A stretch of 64,000 nucleotides of DNA from Perlucidibaca aquatica (GTDB lineage Bacteria > Pseudomonadota > Gammaproteobacteria > Pseudomonadales > Moraxellaceae): assembly GCF_001676655.1 (NCBI RefSeq), contig NZ_LZDB01000002.1, forward strand, positions 434,001 through 498,000. Direction: 5' to 3'. Below the pieces are notes generated by a model, which was not told the origin of the DNA, made no database searches, and was given only the letters and a program-made list of their open reading frames with translations. Shown here one piece after another: positions 18,390 to 25,275 of the stretch. Positions within the stretch are counted from its first letter, which is position 1. Each line of letters begins with the position of its first letter. The position numbers and the translations under genes were made by a program.

Positions 18390-19285
18390 TGCACGCCATT
18401 TTTGCTATCGAGCCTGAGGCTATCAATACATGGCCAATCTTTCGTTATGCTGTGGAGAAGTTTGGCTACAGCAAAGGGTTGTTGATCGCCCGTTATCCGG
18501 GTAAATGGGAGAAAATGGTTATAGAGGCATGTCAGCGCAATGGTGTCCCTGATGTCGACATGATGCGAGTGGTGGAGAAATTACAAGCAATCAAGAGTGA
18601 CCGGCTTGTGAAAATGGGGCTTCCATACCGCGATGGTGGTTGGCGGGAAAATGTTGGTGCTGAAGATGTCTTAAATAACTTGTCAGCTGTCTTAGTACAT
18701 GGCCGTGTCGAATTAAACAAGTTTCATTGCATTGATGATGCTCATGAGAACCTGTTTGATAATCGTCGAGACTTTCGTGTGAAGCGGAGTGCGGAGGCGT
18801 TGGCTGAGGCAGCTAAGCATGTTTTAGTTGCCTCTAATAGCGTTGTACTTGTGGATGGCTATTTCCAGTCAAAACGAAGGTGCACAAAAGTTCTTTGCGC
18901 TATGTTCGCTGCTTCTCAGCAAGCTGAGGCATTGCCTAATCAGGTAATTATTTTTTCAGACCATTCCAATGATCCGCGTTCCTGGGATGTTGTTCGTCAA
19001 GAGTATAAAGCCTTGCTTGGTGAGTGGATTCAGCGCGGAATTGACATCACTATTTTTCGTTTGGCTAGGGAGCAGTTAGACTTAGATATTCATGCGCGCT
19101 ACCTGTTCAATCAGAAAGCTGGACTTCGATTTGATCGGGGCTTTGTTGAGCCCGAAGATCACGGACAGCGCGAGCATGAAACTGACGTCAGCTGCATAGA
19201 TTCGACATTAGTCAACGGGCTATATGCGCGTTTCATTGATGGTCGAGAAAGTCTGAGTGTTGTTGACGAAATTGTTCTGGAGTAG
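18389..19285 (+). CDS. Putative PLD-fold partner of the DUF3696 ATPase
   Basis: I recognise no named family for this 298-residue protein. Near the C-terminus it has HARYLFNQKAGLRFDRGFVEP (from His235), a layout like the H-x-x-Y...G-x-x-F-x-x-G segments of phospholipase D-like domains in defence-associated proteins, and SVVLVDGYF further up could be the first strand of that fold. The second canonical HxK motif is not evident, so catalysis is uncertain. The ATG overlaps the ATPase stop (TGATG). Local base composition is somewhat more AT-rich than the ATPase gene. An effector or sensor partner is inferred. Confidence 0.6.
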   Translation: MHAIFAIEPEAINTWPIFRYAVEKFGYSKGLLIARYPGKWEKMVIEACQRNGVPDVDMMRVVEKLQAIKSDRLVKMGLPYRDGGWRENVGAEDVLNNLSAVLVHGRVELNKFHCIDDAHENLFDNRRDFRVKRSAEALAEAAKHVLVASNSVVLVDGYFQSKRRCTKVLCAMFAASQQAEALPNQVIIFSDHSNDPRSWDVVRQEYKALLGEWIQRGIDITIFRLAREQLDLDIHARYLFNQKAGLRFDRGFVEPEDHGQREHETDVSCIDSTLVNGLYARFIDGRESLSVVDEIVLE

Positions 19286-19395
19286 CTATCAGCGAGATGT
19301 TCCGGGGAACCATCGGCAGTGCGCGGGTGATCCTCGCGAGGTCGCCGAAAGGTGCTGGGGCGCAACACGGGGGTTCTGATTCTGCTGCAAAGCAC
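19286..19395 (+). pseudogene. Decayed radC fragment
   Basis: Starting right after the preceding stop codon, the sequence parallels the intact radC at about 19860-19968. GCGAGATGTTCCGGGGAACC encodes REMFRGT, followed by SAR-V, then after a 1-base deletion PREV, then with another frame change VLGRNTGVLILL, matching the intact ALTLNAGAIILS. It stops before the metal-binding HNHPSG motif. It appears to be a scar of recombination at the edge of the defence island. Confidence 0.7.
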
Positions 19396-19616
19396 AAAAG
19401 CGTAAAAGCGTATCCGTGCCTTCGTTCAAATCCGTAGTTGAGTAGCGTTCAGTGGGTCGGCCTTGCTGATCCCTTCACCGTACCACACCGTTCTCGCCGT
19501 CAAGGACTGCGCGTGCTCCGCATGCTCGCGGCGGTGCCGTCTGCGATCCCTGACTGCTGCGCTGCGATGTGTTCCGCCGGTCTCGGGCAAATCCGCCCGC
19601 AGATCGGAGAAAGACC
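19396..19616. other. Non-coding stretch before radC
   Basis: No gene can be supported. Open frames here are short and unlike known proteins. The last 25 bases contain GGAG, the ribosome site for radC. Upstream sequence probably carries its promoter, but I see no clear -35/-10 pair. Confidence 0.4.
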
Positions 19617-20123
19617 ATGTCGCATTTCACTGTCGTATCAAACAACACACTCCTCGTGCGTGACGCCAATGGCGCGTATGCCCCGGCATCCATCGAGGAC
19701 ATCCTCGAAGCTGCTCGTCGGGTCATCGATCACAAGCTGCGGCGAGATGGCCAGTTCATCTCGCCGGGCGCGGTCAAGGACTACCTGCAGGTAAAGCTGG
19801 CAGGTCTGGAGCACGAAGTTTTCGCCGCGATGTTTCTCGACAATCAACACCGGCTGATCGCCTATCGCGAGATGTTCCGAGGCACGCTTGATAGTGCCAG
19901 CGTGCATCCGCGCGAAGTCGTGAAAGAGGCGCTGACGCTGAACGCAGGGGCAATCATCCTGTCGCACAACCATCCCTCCGGGCACCCGGAGCCAAGTGAC
20001 GCTGATCGCCACATCACCAAGCGCCTGCAGGATGCCTTGGCGCTGGTGGAGGTGAGGGTGCTCGACCACATCGTGGTCGGTGGCTTCACGTCGGTGTCGT
20101 TTGCGGAGAGAGGGCTCATTTGA
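19617..20123 (+). CDS. radC: RadC-type JAB/MPN domain protein
   Basis: RadC-family proteins have a JAB1/MPN metalloprotease-like fold; their function is unsettled, though they recur on mobile elements. This 168-residue form lacks the N-terminal helix-hairpin-helix of chromosomal RadC and keeps the metal motif HNHPSG (117-122) with the downstream Ser/Asp (EPSDADRH). ATG 19617 follows GGAGAAAG. A strong terminator follows. Tn4371-type elements commonly carry such a gene. Confidence 0.92.
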   Translation: MSHFTVVSNNTLLVRDANGAYAPASIEDILEAARRVIDHKLRRDGQFISPGAVKDYLQVKLAGLEHEVFAAMFLDNQHRLIAYREMFRGTLDSASVHPREVVKEALTLNAGAIILSHNHPSGHPEPSDADRHITKRLQDALALVEVRVLDHIVVGGFTSVSFAERGLI

Positions 20124-20129
20124 GCCCTA

Positions 20130-20150
20130 GGGGGCTTTGCCCCCCTTTTT
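20130..20150 (+). terminator. Rho-independent terminator after radC
   Basis: GGGGGC, loop TTT, GCCCCC, then C and five Ts. It lies 7 bp beyond the radC stop. Confidence 0.85.
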
Positions 20151-20174
20151 GCTTCGGCTATTGCCGTGCGCGCA

Positions 20175-20203
20175 TGAGTCACTGGCCCTGCGGGTCTGAC
20201 TCA
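20175..20203. promoter_or_regulatory. Dyad TGAGTCA / TGACTCA
   Basis: TGAGTCA (20175-20181) and TGACTCA (20197-20203) form a perfect 7-bp dyad with a 15-base centre, in the region between radC and the repA operon. A regulator-binding site is possible; there is no direct support for function. Confidence 0.4.
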
Positions 20204-20253
20204 CTCAATACCAGCATCAAGCCTACACAGGCCAGCCGAATGGCTGGGTAATG

Positions 20254-20288
20254 TCGAGAGCGTCACCACTGTACTGGAGCGCTCTCGA
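20254..20288. promoter_or_regulatory. 9-bp inverted repeat abutting an ATG
   Basis: TCGAGAGCG (20254-20262) and CGCTCTCGA (20280-20288) are perfect inverted arms. The right arm ends exactly at the ATG of the HTH gene, and the loop holds CTGGAG, its likely ribosome site. This could be an operator or a translation-controlling hairpin. Confidence 0.6.
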
Positions 20289-20543
20289 ATGTCTGCGAAT
20301 ACCCCTAGGCTCACTATTCCTCTGGATGTTGCCCGCTTCCTGAACAATGCCGAGGCGGCGGCGTTTCTTCGGCTGTCGCCGCGCACGCTGGAGAAGCGTC
20401 GCATGCTCGGCGATGGTCCGCGATTTCGCAAGGTCGGGCGGCGTGTGATCTACGCGTTGGATGATCTGATCTGCTGGGCGGATGCCCGCAGCTTCGAGGC
20501 GACTTTCGATCCGGATTACGGCAAGCCACACCAGGTACAGTGA
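20289..20543 (+). CDS. AlpA/HTH_17-like DNA-binding protein
   Basis: The 84-residue product carries the motif LNNAEAAAFLRLSPRTLEKRRMLGDGPRFRKVGRRVIYALDDL (split here: AAAFLRLSPRTLEKRR, then GRRVIYALDD), the hallmark of MerR/excisionase-like winged HTH proteins. Such genes sit just upstream of repA in Tn4371-like elements. Its stop is 10 bp before the repA ATG, so they share an operon. It probably controls excision or rep/par expression, which is inferred. Confidence 0.85.
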   Translation: MSANTPRLTIPLDVARFLNNAEAAAFLRLSPRTLEKRRMLGDGPRFRKVGRRVIYALDDLICWADARSFEATFDPDYGKPHQVQ

Positions 20544-20553
20544 GGTGCTTGCC

Positions 20554-21420
20554 ATGAAGCTATCCAGAAGCAAGTCTCAACCTGCGCCTGCTGGCGAGCC
20601 CCAGCTGGAGCTGTTTCGGGCGTTGCCGCCGGTGATGGCACCGCGCGATGCGCAGGACCTGATGGCGTATCCGTTCTTTGCCTTGGGCAAGTCGCGACGC
20701 GTGCAGCCCATCGACTTTCAGTCGGGCGCTGTTCGGGTGCGCGTGGAGGGCACGCTGGAGCATGGCCTGGCGACGATCTGGGATGCCGACATCCTAATCT
20801 GGGCGGCGAGCCAGATTGTTGAGGCGCGCGATCTTGGTCTGCGCACCTCGCGGCTCATGCAGGCCACGCCCTACGAAATTCTGACTTTCATCGGCCGTGG
20901 CACTTCGCTGCGCGACTACCAGCGGCTGAAGGCGGCGCTCGATCGCTTGCAATCCACCAGTGTGGCGACTTCCATCCGCGAGACCACCGGGCGTCGTCTG
21001 CATCGTTTCTCGTGGATCAACGAATGGAAGGAGCTAGCCGACACTGATGGCAAGCCCTTGGGCTTGGAGCTGGTCCTGCCGGATTGGTTCTATGCCGGCG
21101 TGCTGGAAGAGGCGCTGGTGCTCACGATAGATCCGGCTTATTTCCGGCTGGGTGGTGGCATCGAGCGCTGGCTGTATCGGCTGGTGCGCAAGCATGGCGG
21201 CCGTCAAAAGGGTGGCTGGCATTTCGCGTTTCAGCATCTCTATCTCAAGTCGGGCTCCATGGCCCGCTACTCGGATTTTGCCCTCGATATTCGCCGCATC
21301 GTGGCCCGTCAGGTCTTGCCGGGCTACCGATTGGGTGTGCGTTTGCGGGCAGACGGACACGAAACTTTGACCTTCCAAGCGCATGCGGAGCCGGGTGCTC
21401 CAGCGTGCTCTGTCGGATGA
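20554..21420 (+). CDS. repA: Replication initiator protein A family
   Basis: The 288-residue protein matches the RepA family of broad plasmid/ICE initiators, with QLELFRALPP near the start, MAYPFFALGKSRRVQPIDF, and a winged-helix region around GIERWLYRLVRKHGGRQKGGW. ATG 20554 lies 10 bp after the upstream HTH gene. Three 17-bp repeats begin 29 bp after its stop and are the obvious binding target, so the element may replicate after excision. Confidence 0.9.
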   Translation: MKLSRSKSQPAPAGEPQLELFRALPPVMAPRDAQDLMAYPFFALGKSRRVQPIDFQSGAVRVRVEGTLEHGLATIWDADILIWAASQIVEARDLGLRTSRLMQATPYEILTFIGRGTSLRDYQRLKAALDRLQSTSVATSIRETTGRRLHRFSWINEWKELADTDGKPLGLELVLPDWFYAGVLEEALVLTIDPAYFRLGGGIERWLYRLVRKHGGRQKGGWHFAFQHLYLKSGSMARYSDFALDIRRIVARQVLPGYRLGVRLRADGHETLTFQAHAEPGAPACSVG

Positions 21421-21448
21421 TAAAACGGAGGATAACCTGTGATCACTA

Positions 21449-21512
21449 TCGTGCTATCAGGCGCAGCCAGGCTCGTGCTATCAGGCGCAAATGACTCGTG
21501 CTATCAGGCGCA
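21449..21512 (+). repeat. Three iterons of a putative origin of replication
   Basis: TCGTGCTATCAGGCGCA occurs exactly at 21449-21465, 21473-21489 and 21496-21512, with start-to-start distances of 24 and 23 bases, about two helical turns. They lie directly after repA. An AT-rich tract (about 21556-21590) and TGTGGACAA at 21607-21615, one mismatch from a DnaA box, follow before parA. Confidence 0.85.
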
Positions 21513-21641
21513 CAACTCAGGCTGCAGCCCTTGTGCCGTCTGCGTCTCAGCGCCCCTTAACTTATATAACTATAAAAGAATAACTGTAGTAGGGGCAAAG
21601 CCCTGCTGTGGACAAGTCACGGCAAAAACGAGGTGGCGAGC
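21513..21641. other. AT-rich segment and DnaA-like box of putative oriV
   Basis: The segment CTTATATAACTATAAAAG and neighbours is strikingly AT-rich compared with the genes around it, which fits a DNA-unwinding element. TGTGGACAA (21607-21615) resembles a DnaA box. A GAGG ribosome site precedes the parA ATG at 21642. This is a reading of layout only. Confidence 0.55.
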
Positions 21642-22280
21642 ATGATTATTTCCCTACTAAACCAAAAGGGCGGTGTCGGCAAAACCACCTTGGCGACGCA
21701 TTTGGCCGGTGAACTGGCGCAAGCCGGCCAGTCGGTTTTGTTGATCGATGCTGACCCGCAAGGTTCGGCATTGGATTGGTCACAGCGACGAGCACAAAGC
21801 GGCTATCCGCGATTGTTCTCGGTCATTGGCTTGGCGCGCGAGACGCTGCATCAGGAAGCGCCAGCAATGGCGCGTGGTGTCGATCACATCATCATCGACG
21901 GCCCGCCCAGAGTCGCGGCCTTGGCGCGCTCTGCGCTGCTGGCCAGCGATGTCGTGTTGGTGCCGGTGCAACCCAGCCCCTACGACATCTGGGCCAGTGC
22001 CGAGATGGTCGGGCTGATTCGTGAGGCTATGATCTTCAAGCCAGCTTTGCAGGCTGCGTTTGTCATCAATCGCCGCGTGGGTGCAACGGTGATTGGTCGC
22101 GAGGTGCGTCAGGCGCTCTCAGAGCAGCTGCTAGCAACTTTCGCAGCTGAGGTGCGGCAACGCATCGTCTTTGCCGATAGCGTCGCTTCTGGGGCGCTTG
22201 CGAGCGAGCTGGAGCCGGAGGGTAGGGCGGCGATGGAGATTCGCATGCTGGCGCAGGAGCTGCTCGGGAGGTCCTCATGA
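21642..22280 (+). CDS. parA: ParA-family partition ATPase
   Basis: The 212-residue protein has the deviant Walker A KGGVGKTT (9-16), the conserved [15 protein letters not shown] and a Walker B-like IIIDGPPR. It is the small ParA/Soj class used for segregation of plasmids and replicating ICEs. ATG 21642 has GAGG 8 bases upstream; a GTG at 21633 is also in frame. Its stop overlaps the next ATG (ATGA). Confidence 0.93.
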   Translation: MIISLLNQKGGVGKTTLATHLAGELAQAGQSVLLIDADPQGSALDWSQRRAQSGYPRLFSVIGLARETLHQEAPAMARGVDHIIIDGPPRVAALARSALLASDVVLVPVQPSPYDIWASAEMVGLIREAMIFKPALQAAFVINRRVGATVIGREVRQALSEQLLATFAAEVRQRIVFADSVASGALASELEPEGRAAMEIRMLAQELLGRSS

Positions 22281-22534
22281 GCAGCCGACGCATGCCCTTC
22301 GGTCAGCGGCCGTCTGCTGACCCCTCGCTGGAGGCTTGGGTACGGCAGGGTGAAGCTGCGCCTCTGCCATCCGCCGAACCCGTCAAGGCCGATATCTACA
22401 CCGCACGCATGACGCTAGATGTCACGCCGGAGATGCGAGCGCGCATCAAGGTCGCGGCCTTCAAGCGCGGTCGCACCGTCACCGATGTGCTGCGCGAATT
22501 GCTGGAGCAGCATTTCCCGGAGGATCAGCCATGA
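22277..22534 (+). CDS. Small ribbon-helix-helix protein, probable ParA partner
   Basis: The 85-residue product has a basic, disordered N-terminus and a C-terminal ribbon-helix-helix pattern ([20 protein letters not shown] then [17 protein letters not shown]). Small RHH proteins following a parA gene commonly bind a centromere-like site. It overlaps parA by 4 bp and the next gene by 4 bp. A centromere-binding role is inferred. Confidence 0.8.
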   Translation: MSSRRMPFGQRPSADPSLEAWVRQGEAAPLPSAEPVKADIYTARMTLDVTPEMRARIKVAAFKRGRTVTDVLRELLEQHFPEDQP

Positions 22535-22995
22535 GCACGCTGCTGACGCGCGTGTCGCTGATCTTCATCCCGGACCGCGTGAACATATGGCTGCGTTTCG
22601 GGCATTCGGTGGCTGAGCATCTGCGGGATGGCCAACGCCGCTTTGCCGACTTCGCACCGGGCGCGCTGCTGTGCCGCATCGAGTGGCAAGCTAATCGCTA
22701 TGGCACGACGCGTTGGGTGCTGCGCGTGCTGCAAACGGCGAGCGCTGGCGAGGCTGTTCAGGTTGTCGCTGGCGTGCAACCCGGCGCTCAGATCTTGCTG
22801 CGCGTCGCCAGCCAGCAGCGCGTGATGCAGGTGCTGGGACTGATTGATGACCTGGAGGCGCAAGGCCACGATCCGTCGCTGGTGCCGCCGGATTACTGGC
22901 GCATGGTTCACAACCGATTAGCTGCTCATATGCCACCGCCGGCCTACACGCATGAACGCCATGCAGCGTTCTGCGCGCGGGAGGCTGTGCGATGA
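22531..22995 (+). CDS. DUF2840 protein
   Basis: The 154-residue product matches the DUF2840 family found in Tn4371-like and related ICEs between parA and traF: LTRVSLIFIPDRVNIWLRFG, FADFAPGALLCRIEWQANRYG, and the C-terminal WRMVHNRLAAH. Function is unknown. Overlaps of 4 bp on each side place it in the par-traF operon. Confidence 0.85.
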   Translation: MSTLLTRVSLIFIPDRVNIWLRFGHSVAEHLRDGQRRFADFAPGALLCRIEWQANRYGTTRWVLRVLQTASAGEAVQVVAGVQPGAQILLRVASQQRVMQVLGLIDDLEAQGHDPSLVPPDYWRMVHNRLAAHMPPPAYTHERHAAFCAREAVR

Positions 22996-23516
22996 GCCAA
23001 CGACTCATTATCGCCAGCCTCTCGTTGGCCGTGACCGCACTCGGTGTGGCGCTGACGGTGTCGCTGCCATCCTGCGTGATCTACAACCCGAGTGTCAGTG
23101 CGCCACAAGGTTGGTATGCACTGGCCTCGGCAGATCGCTTGCAGGTCGGTGAGCATGTGCTGGTGCGCTTGCCGTCGGCGGCTGCCGAACTGGCTGCGCA
23201 ACGACGCTATCTGCCGATGAACATTCCGCTGCTCAAACGTATCGCCGCGACTGCACCGCAACAAGTTTGCGTGCGTGCAGGTCGTGTGCTGATTGATGGT
23301 CAGCTTGCTGCTGTTCAGCGTGCAGCCGATGCGCAAGGCCGGCTGCTGCCACACTGGCAGGAATGCCGTCGATTGCGTGCAGATGAATTGTTTCTGCTGA
23401 GCGAAACCAGTGACGCCTCTTACGACAGCCGCTACTTCGGGCCGATCACCGTGAATCGGGTGATCGGCCGTGCTCGCGCCTTGTGGACGTGGGCTCAGTC
23501 GGGAGGTGAGCAGTGA
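22992..23516 (+). CDS. traF: Conjugative transfer signal peptidase TraF
   Basis: This S26-family peptidase is related to RP4 TraF, which matures and cyclises the TrbC pilin. The 174-residue protein has an N-terminal membrane segment (about 5-27), the Ser region YNPSVSAPQGWYAL, and the Lys region NIPLLKRIAATAPQQVC. The C-terminal box YDSRYFGPITVNRVIGRA is the usual S26 end. It overlaps DUF2840 by 4 bp. TrbC is encoded about 26 kb away in the same element. Confidence 0.92.
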   Translation: MSQRLIIASLSLAVTALGVALTVSLPSCVIYNPSVSAPQGWYALASADRLQVGEHVLVRLPSAAAELAAQRRYLPMNIPLLKRIAATAPQQVCVRAGRVLIDGQLAAVQRAADAQGRLLPHWQECRRLRADELFLLSETSDASYDSRYFGPITVNRVIGRARALWTWAQSGGEQ

Positions 23517-23728
23517 TGAGCGAGCGAATGCGAGCGGTAAAAGCGGAGGGCAAGATAAAAGGGGCCGGCACGCTAGCGTGCCTTGAGCCCTCCGCCAACA
23601 GCATTACAGGCAGCACCGGATGGGGCAGGATGCGTGCCGTGTTGAAGCTGAAAGCACTGCAGCTGCTGGCTTGGGGGCGTGCCGCCTACGCCAGCCTATG
23701 CCGTCATGCGCTGGAGCGTGCGGCATGA
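23513..23728 (+). CDS. Doubtful small frame across the oriT region
   Basis: A 71-residue frame starts at a GTG overlapping the traF stop and ends in the ATGA that starts the relaxase, so its coupling would be perfect. Its sequence resembles nothing I know; its C-terminal third (LKLKALQLLAWGRAAYASL) could be an amphipathic helix. The same DNA holds the hairpins and nic-like site of the putative oriT, so the frame may be incidental. Confidence 0.3.
   Translation: MMSERMRAVKAEGKIKGAGTLACLEPSANSITGSTGWGRMRAVLKLKALQLLAWGRAAYASLCRHALERAA
23543..23631 (-). other. Candidate origin of transfer (oriT), IncP-like
   Basis: Just upstream of the relaxase are inverted arms GCGGAGGGC (23543-23551) and GCCCTCCGC (23587-23595) enclosing a perfect 16-bp palindrome GGCACGCTAGCGTGCC (23567-23582). 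The minus strand of 23622-23631 reads ATCCTGCCCC, matching the IncP nick consensus YATCCTG/Y with a C before it, which would place the nick between 23625 and 23626. The strand is that of the predicted nick. Transfer would then send traF, par and the defence island first and the relaxase last. Confidence 0.6.
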
Positions 23729-24699
23729 GCCGGCGCGATGAGGATGGCTTCGAGATCCGGCCAGCTGCGCCCCAGGGTCGGCATCAGCGTTTTGTCAGCC
23801 AGGTGATGCGCGAAGCGAGCAAGGCCAGTGGTCGTTCGCTGAACCGGCCGGCATCGCGCGCAGGGGCTTCGCTAGGGCGAGGGCAGGTGGCAGCGCGAGT
23901 CGCTGGGAAGGCGTTTGACCGCAAGGCGAGGCGGGTGGTTATCAAGGCTCGGCTGGTGAATCTGAGGAAGGCCGGTAGCCGATCCACGATTACGCACCTG
24001 CGCTATATCGAGCGCGAAGGTGTGGGGCCTGATGGTGAGCCGGGGAAGGCCTATGGACCGACTACTGACGATGCTGACATGGGCGCATTCGATGAGCGTG
24101 TGCGTGATGACCGGCATCAGTTTCGGTTCATTGTTTCGACTCAGGATGCGGTGCAAATCGAAGATCTGAAACACTTCACGCGTGACCTGATGACACGGGT
24201 TGAGGCAGACCTGGGCACGCAGCTAGATTGGGTGGCGGTGGATCACTGGGATACCGACAACCCCCATACGCATATCGTGCTGCGGGGGCGGCAGGCGGAT
24301 GGCCATGATCTGGTCATTGCGCGGGAGTACATCGGCACGGGTATGCGGCAGCGGGCCAGTGAGCTGGCTACGGAGTGGCTGGGGCCACGCACTGAGCTAG
24401 AGATTCTGCAGAGTCAGCAGCGGGAGGTTCAGCGGCCAGGATGGACGGCGCTGGATCGGTCGCTACAGCGGTTGGCGAAGGATGGTCAGGTGACACTGAG
24501 GCAGCTGCATGAGCAGTGCCGAGATCCGAGGTATCGCAATCTGCTGGTGGGAAGATTGCAGTATCTAGAAGGGATGGGGTTAACAACGACAGTGGTTGGG
24601 CGAGGCTGGCAGATGCAGCCAAGTCTGGAAAAAGCCCTGAAGTCTGTTGGCATGGCAAAAGATATTGTCAGAACGAAGAGCCGTGAACTTGAGGTTTGA
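23725..24699 (+). CDS. RlxS-like relaxase, C-terminally shortened
   Basis: The N-terminal half matches MOBP-type relaxases of Tn4371-like ICEs (DUF3363/VirD2-like), which nick oriT and pilot the strand. It has the three-His metal motif DHWDTDNPHTHIVLRG (His174, His181, His183), the HLRYIEREG segment near residue 92 and FRFIVST. At 324 residues it is about half the usual length (around 600-700): after the WQMQPSLEKALKSVG region, where relatives continue with GERGDIIKT-like sequence, it reads on to KDIVRTKSRELEV and stops. The metal island begins just beyond. No C-terminal remainder is recognisable near traG. Confidence 0.82.
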   Translation: MSRRDEDGFEIRPAAPQGRHQRFVSQVMREASKASGRSLNRPASRAGASLGRGQVAARVAGKAFDRKARRVVIKARLVNLRKAGSRSTITHLRYIEREGVGPDGEPGKAYGPTTDDADMGAFDERVRDDRHQFRFIVSTQDAVQIEDLKHFTRDLMTRVEADLGTQLDWVAVDHWDTDNPHTHIVLRGRQADGHDLVIAREYIGTGMRQRASELATEWLGPRTELEILQSQQREVQRPGWTALDRSLQRLAKDGQVTLRQLHEQCRDPRYRNLLVGRLQYLEGMGLTTTVVGRGWQMQPSLEKALKSVGMAKDIVRTKSRELEV

Positions 24700-24797
24700 G
24701 TCAGGCTTATTGGTTGCGTGTGAAGCTTGATGATCAAGTGACAGAAACTCCATGGACTGATAATCTGAACTTATTGTTGTTGGGAATCACTCTCATT

Positions 24798-25211
24798 ATG
24801 TCCGTGCGGTATCAAACAGCCATGAGGCGTCGCTGGTCACTATCTCTGATAGTGATCATGCTGCTGCATTGGTCGCTTGGTGCCTGCGCTGCGCTGGCCG
24901 ACACCATCTGCCTTGAGCCTGATGGCAGGGTGGTCTGGGAGCAGGCTGGCAAGCCATGTGCTGCTGAAGCCTTGGAACAGGCCACGGGCAAGCCCTGCAT
25001 CGATATTCAGACTCAAGACGGCCATGACGATCACTCGCCAGTCCCCTCGAAGCTGCAACTCGCAGACCTACAAACGCCACACCTGATTCCGGCCCTGACT
25101 TGGCTGCTACCCAGTATTCCCGCGCACCATGCGGTGAAGCCGGATGCGACCGGGCCACCCACAACGCCGTTCTCCGTCATCATTCGCGAAACTGCTTACC
25201 TGCTCATTTGA
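24798..25211 (+). CDS. Secreted CzcI-like protein preceding the czc operon
   Basis: The 137-residue product has a signal peptide (MRRRWSLSLIVIMLLHWSLGACAALA) and a mature part with paired Cys (CLEPDGRVVWEQAGKPC, GKPC) and HDDHSP. Its place in front of czcC, size and Cys/His content resemble CzcI-type periplasmic accessory proteins; I cannot confirm the family. ATG 24798 and ATG 24822 are both possible starts. A similar small secreted protein precedes the second RND operon (32231-32614). Confidence 0.6.
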   Translation: MSVRYQTAMRRRWSLSLIVIMLLHWSLGACAALADTICLEPDGRVVWEQAGKPCAAEALEQATGKPCIDIQTQDGHDDHSPVPSKLQLADLQTPHLIPALTWLLPSIPAHHAVKPDATGPPTTPFSVIIRETAYLLI

Positions 25212-25275
25212 TGCTTCCTGTTGACCACTGGAAGCAGGCCTTGGCCTGCGTTCTTTCGTCTGCATGGGAATCATC

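Noticed and set aside
19438-19794. 118-codon frame overlapping the start of radC
   Set aside because: It runs through the radC ribosome site and coding start in another frame and shows no protein similarity.
21439-21645. 68-codon frame across the iterons
   Set aside because: It is built from the three 17-bp repeats and the AT-rich tract; the repeats explain its open frame better than a protein does.
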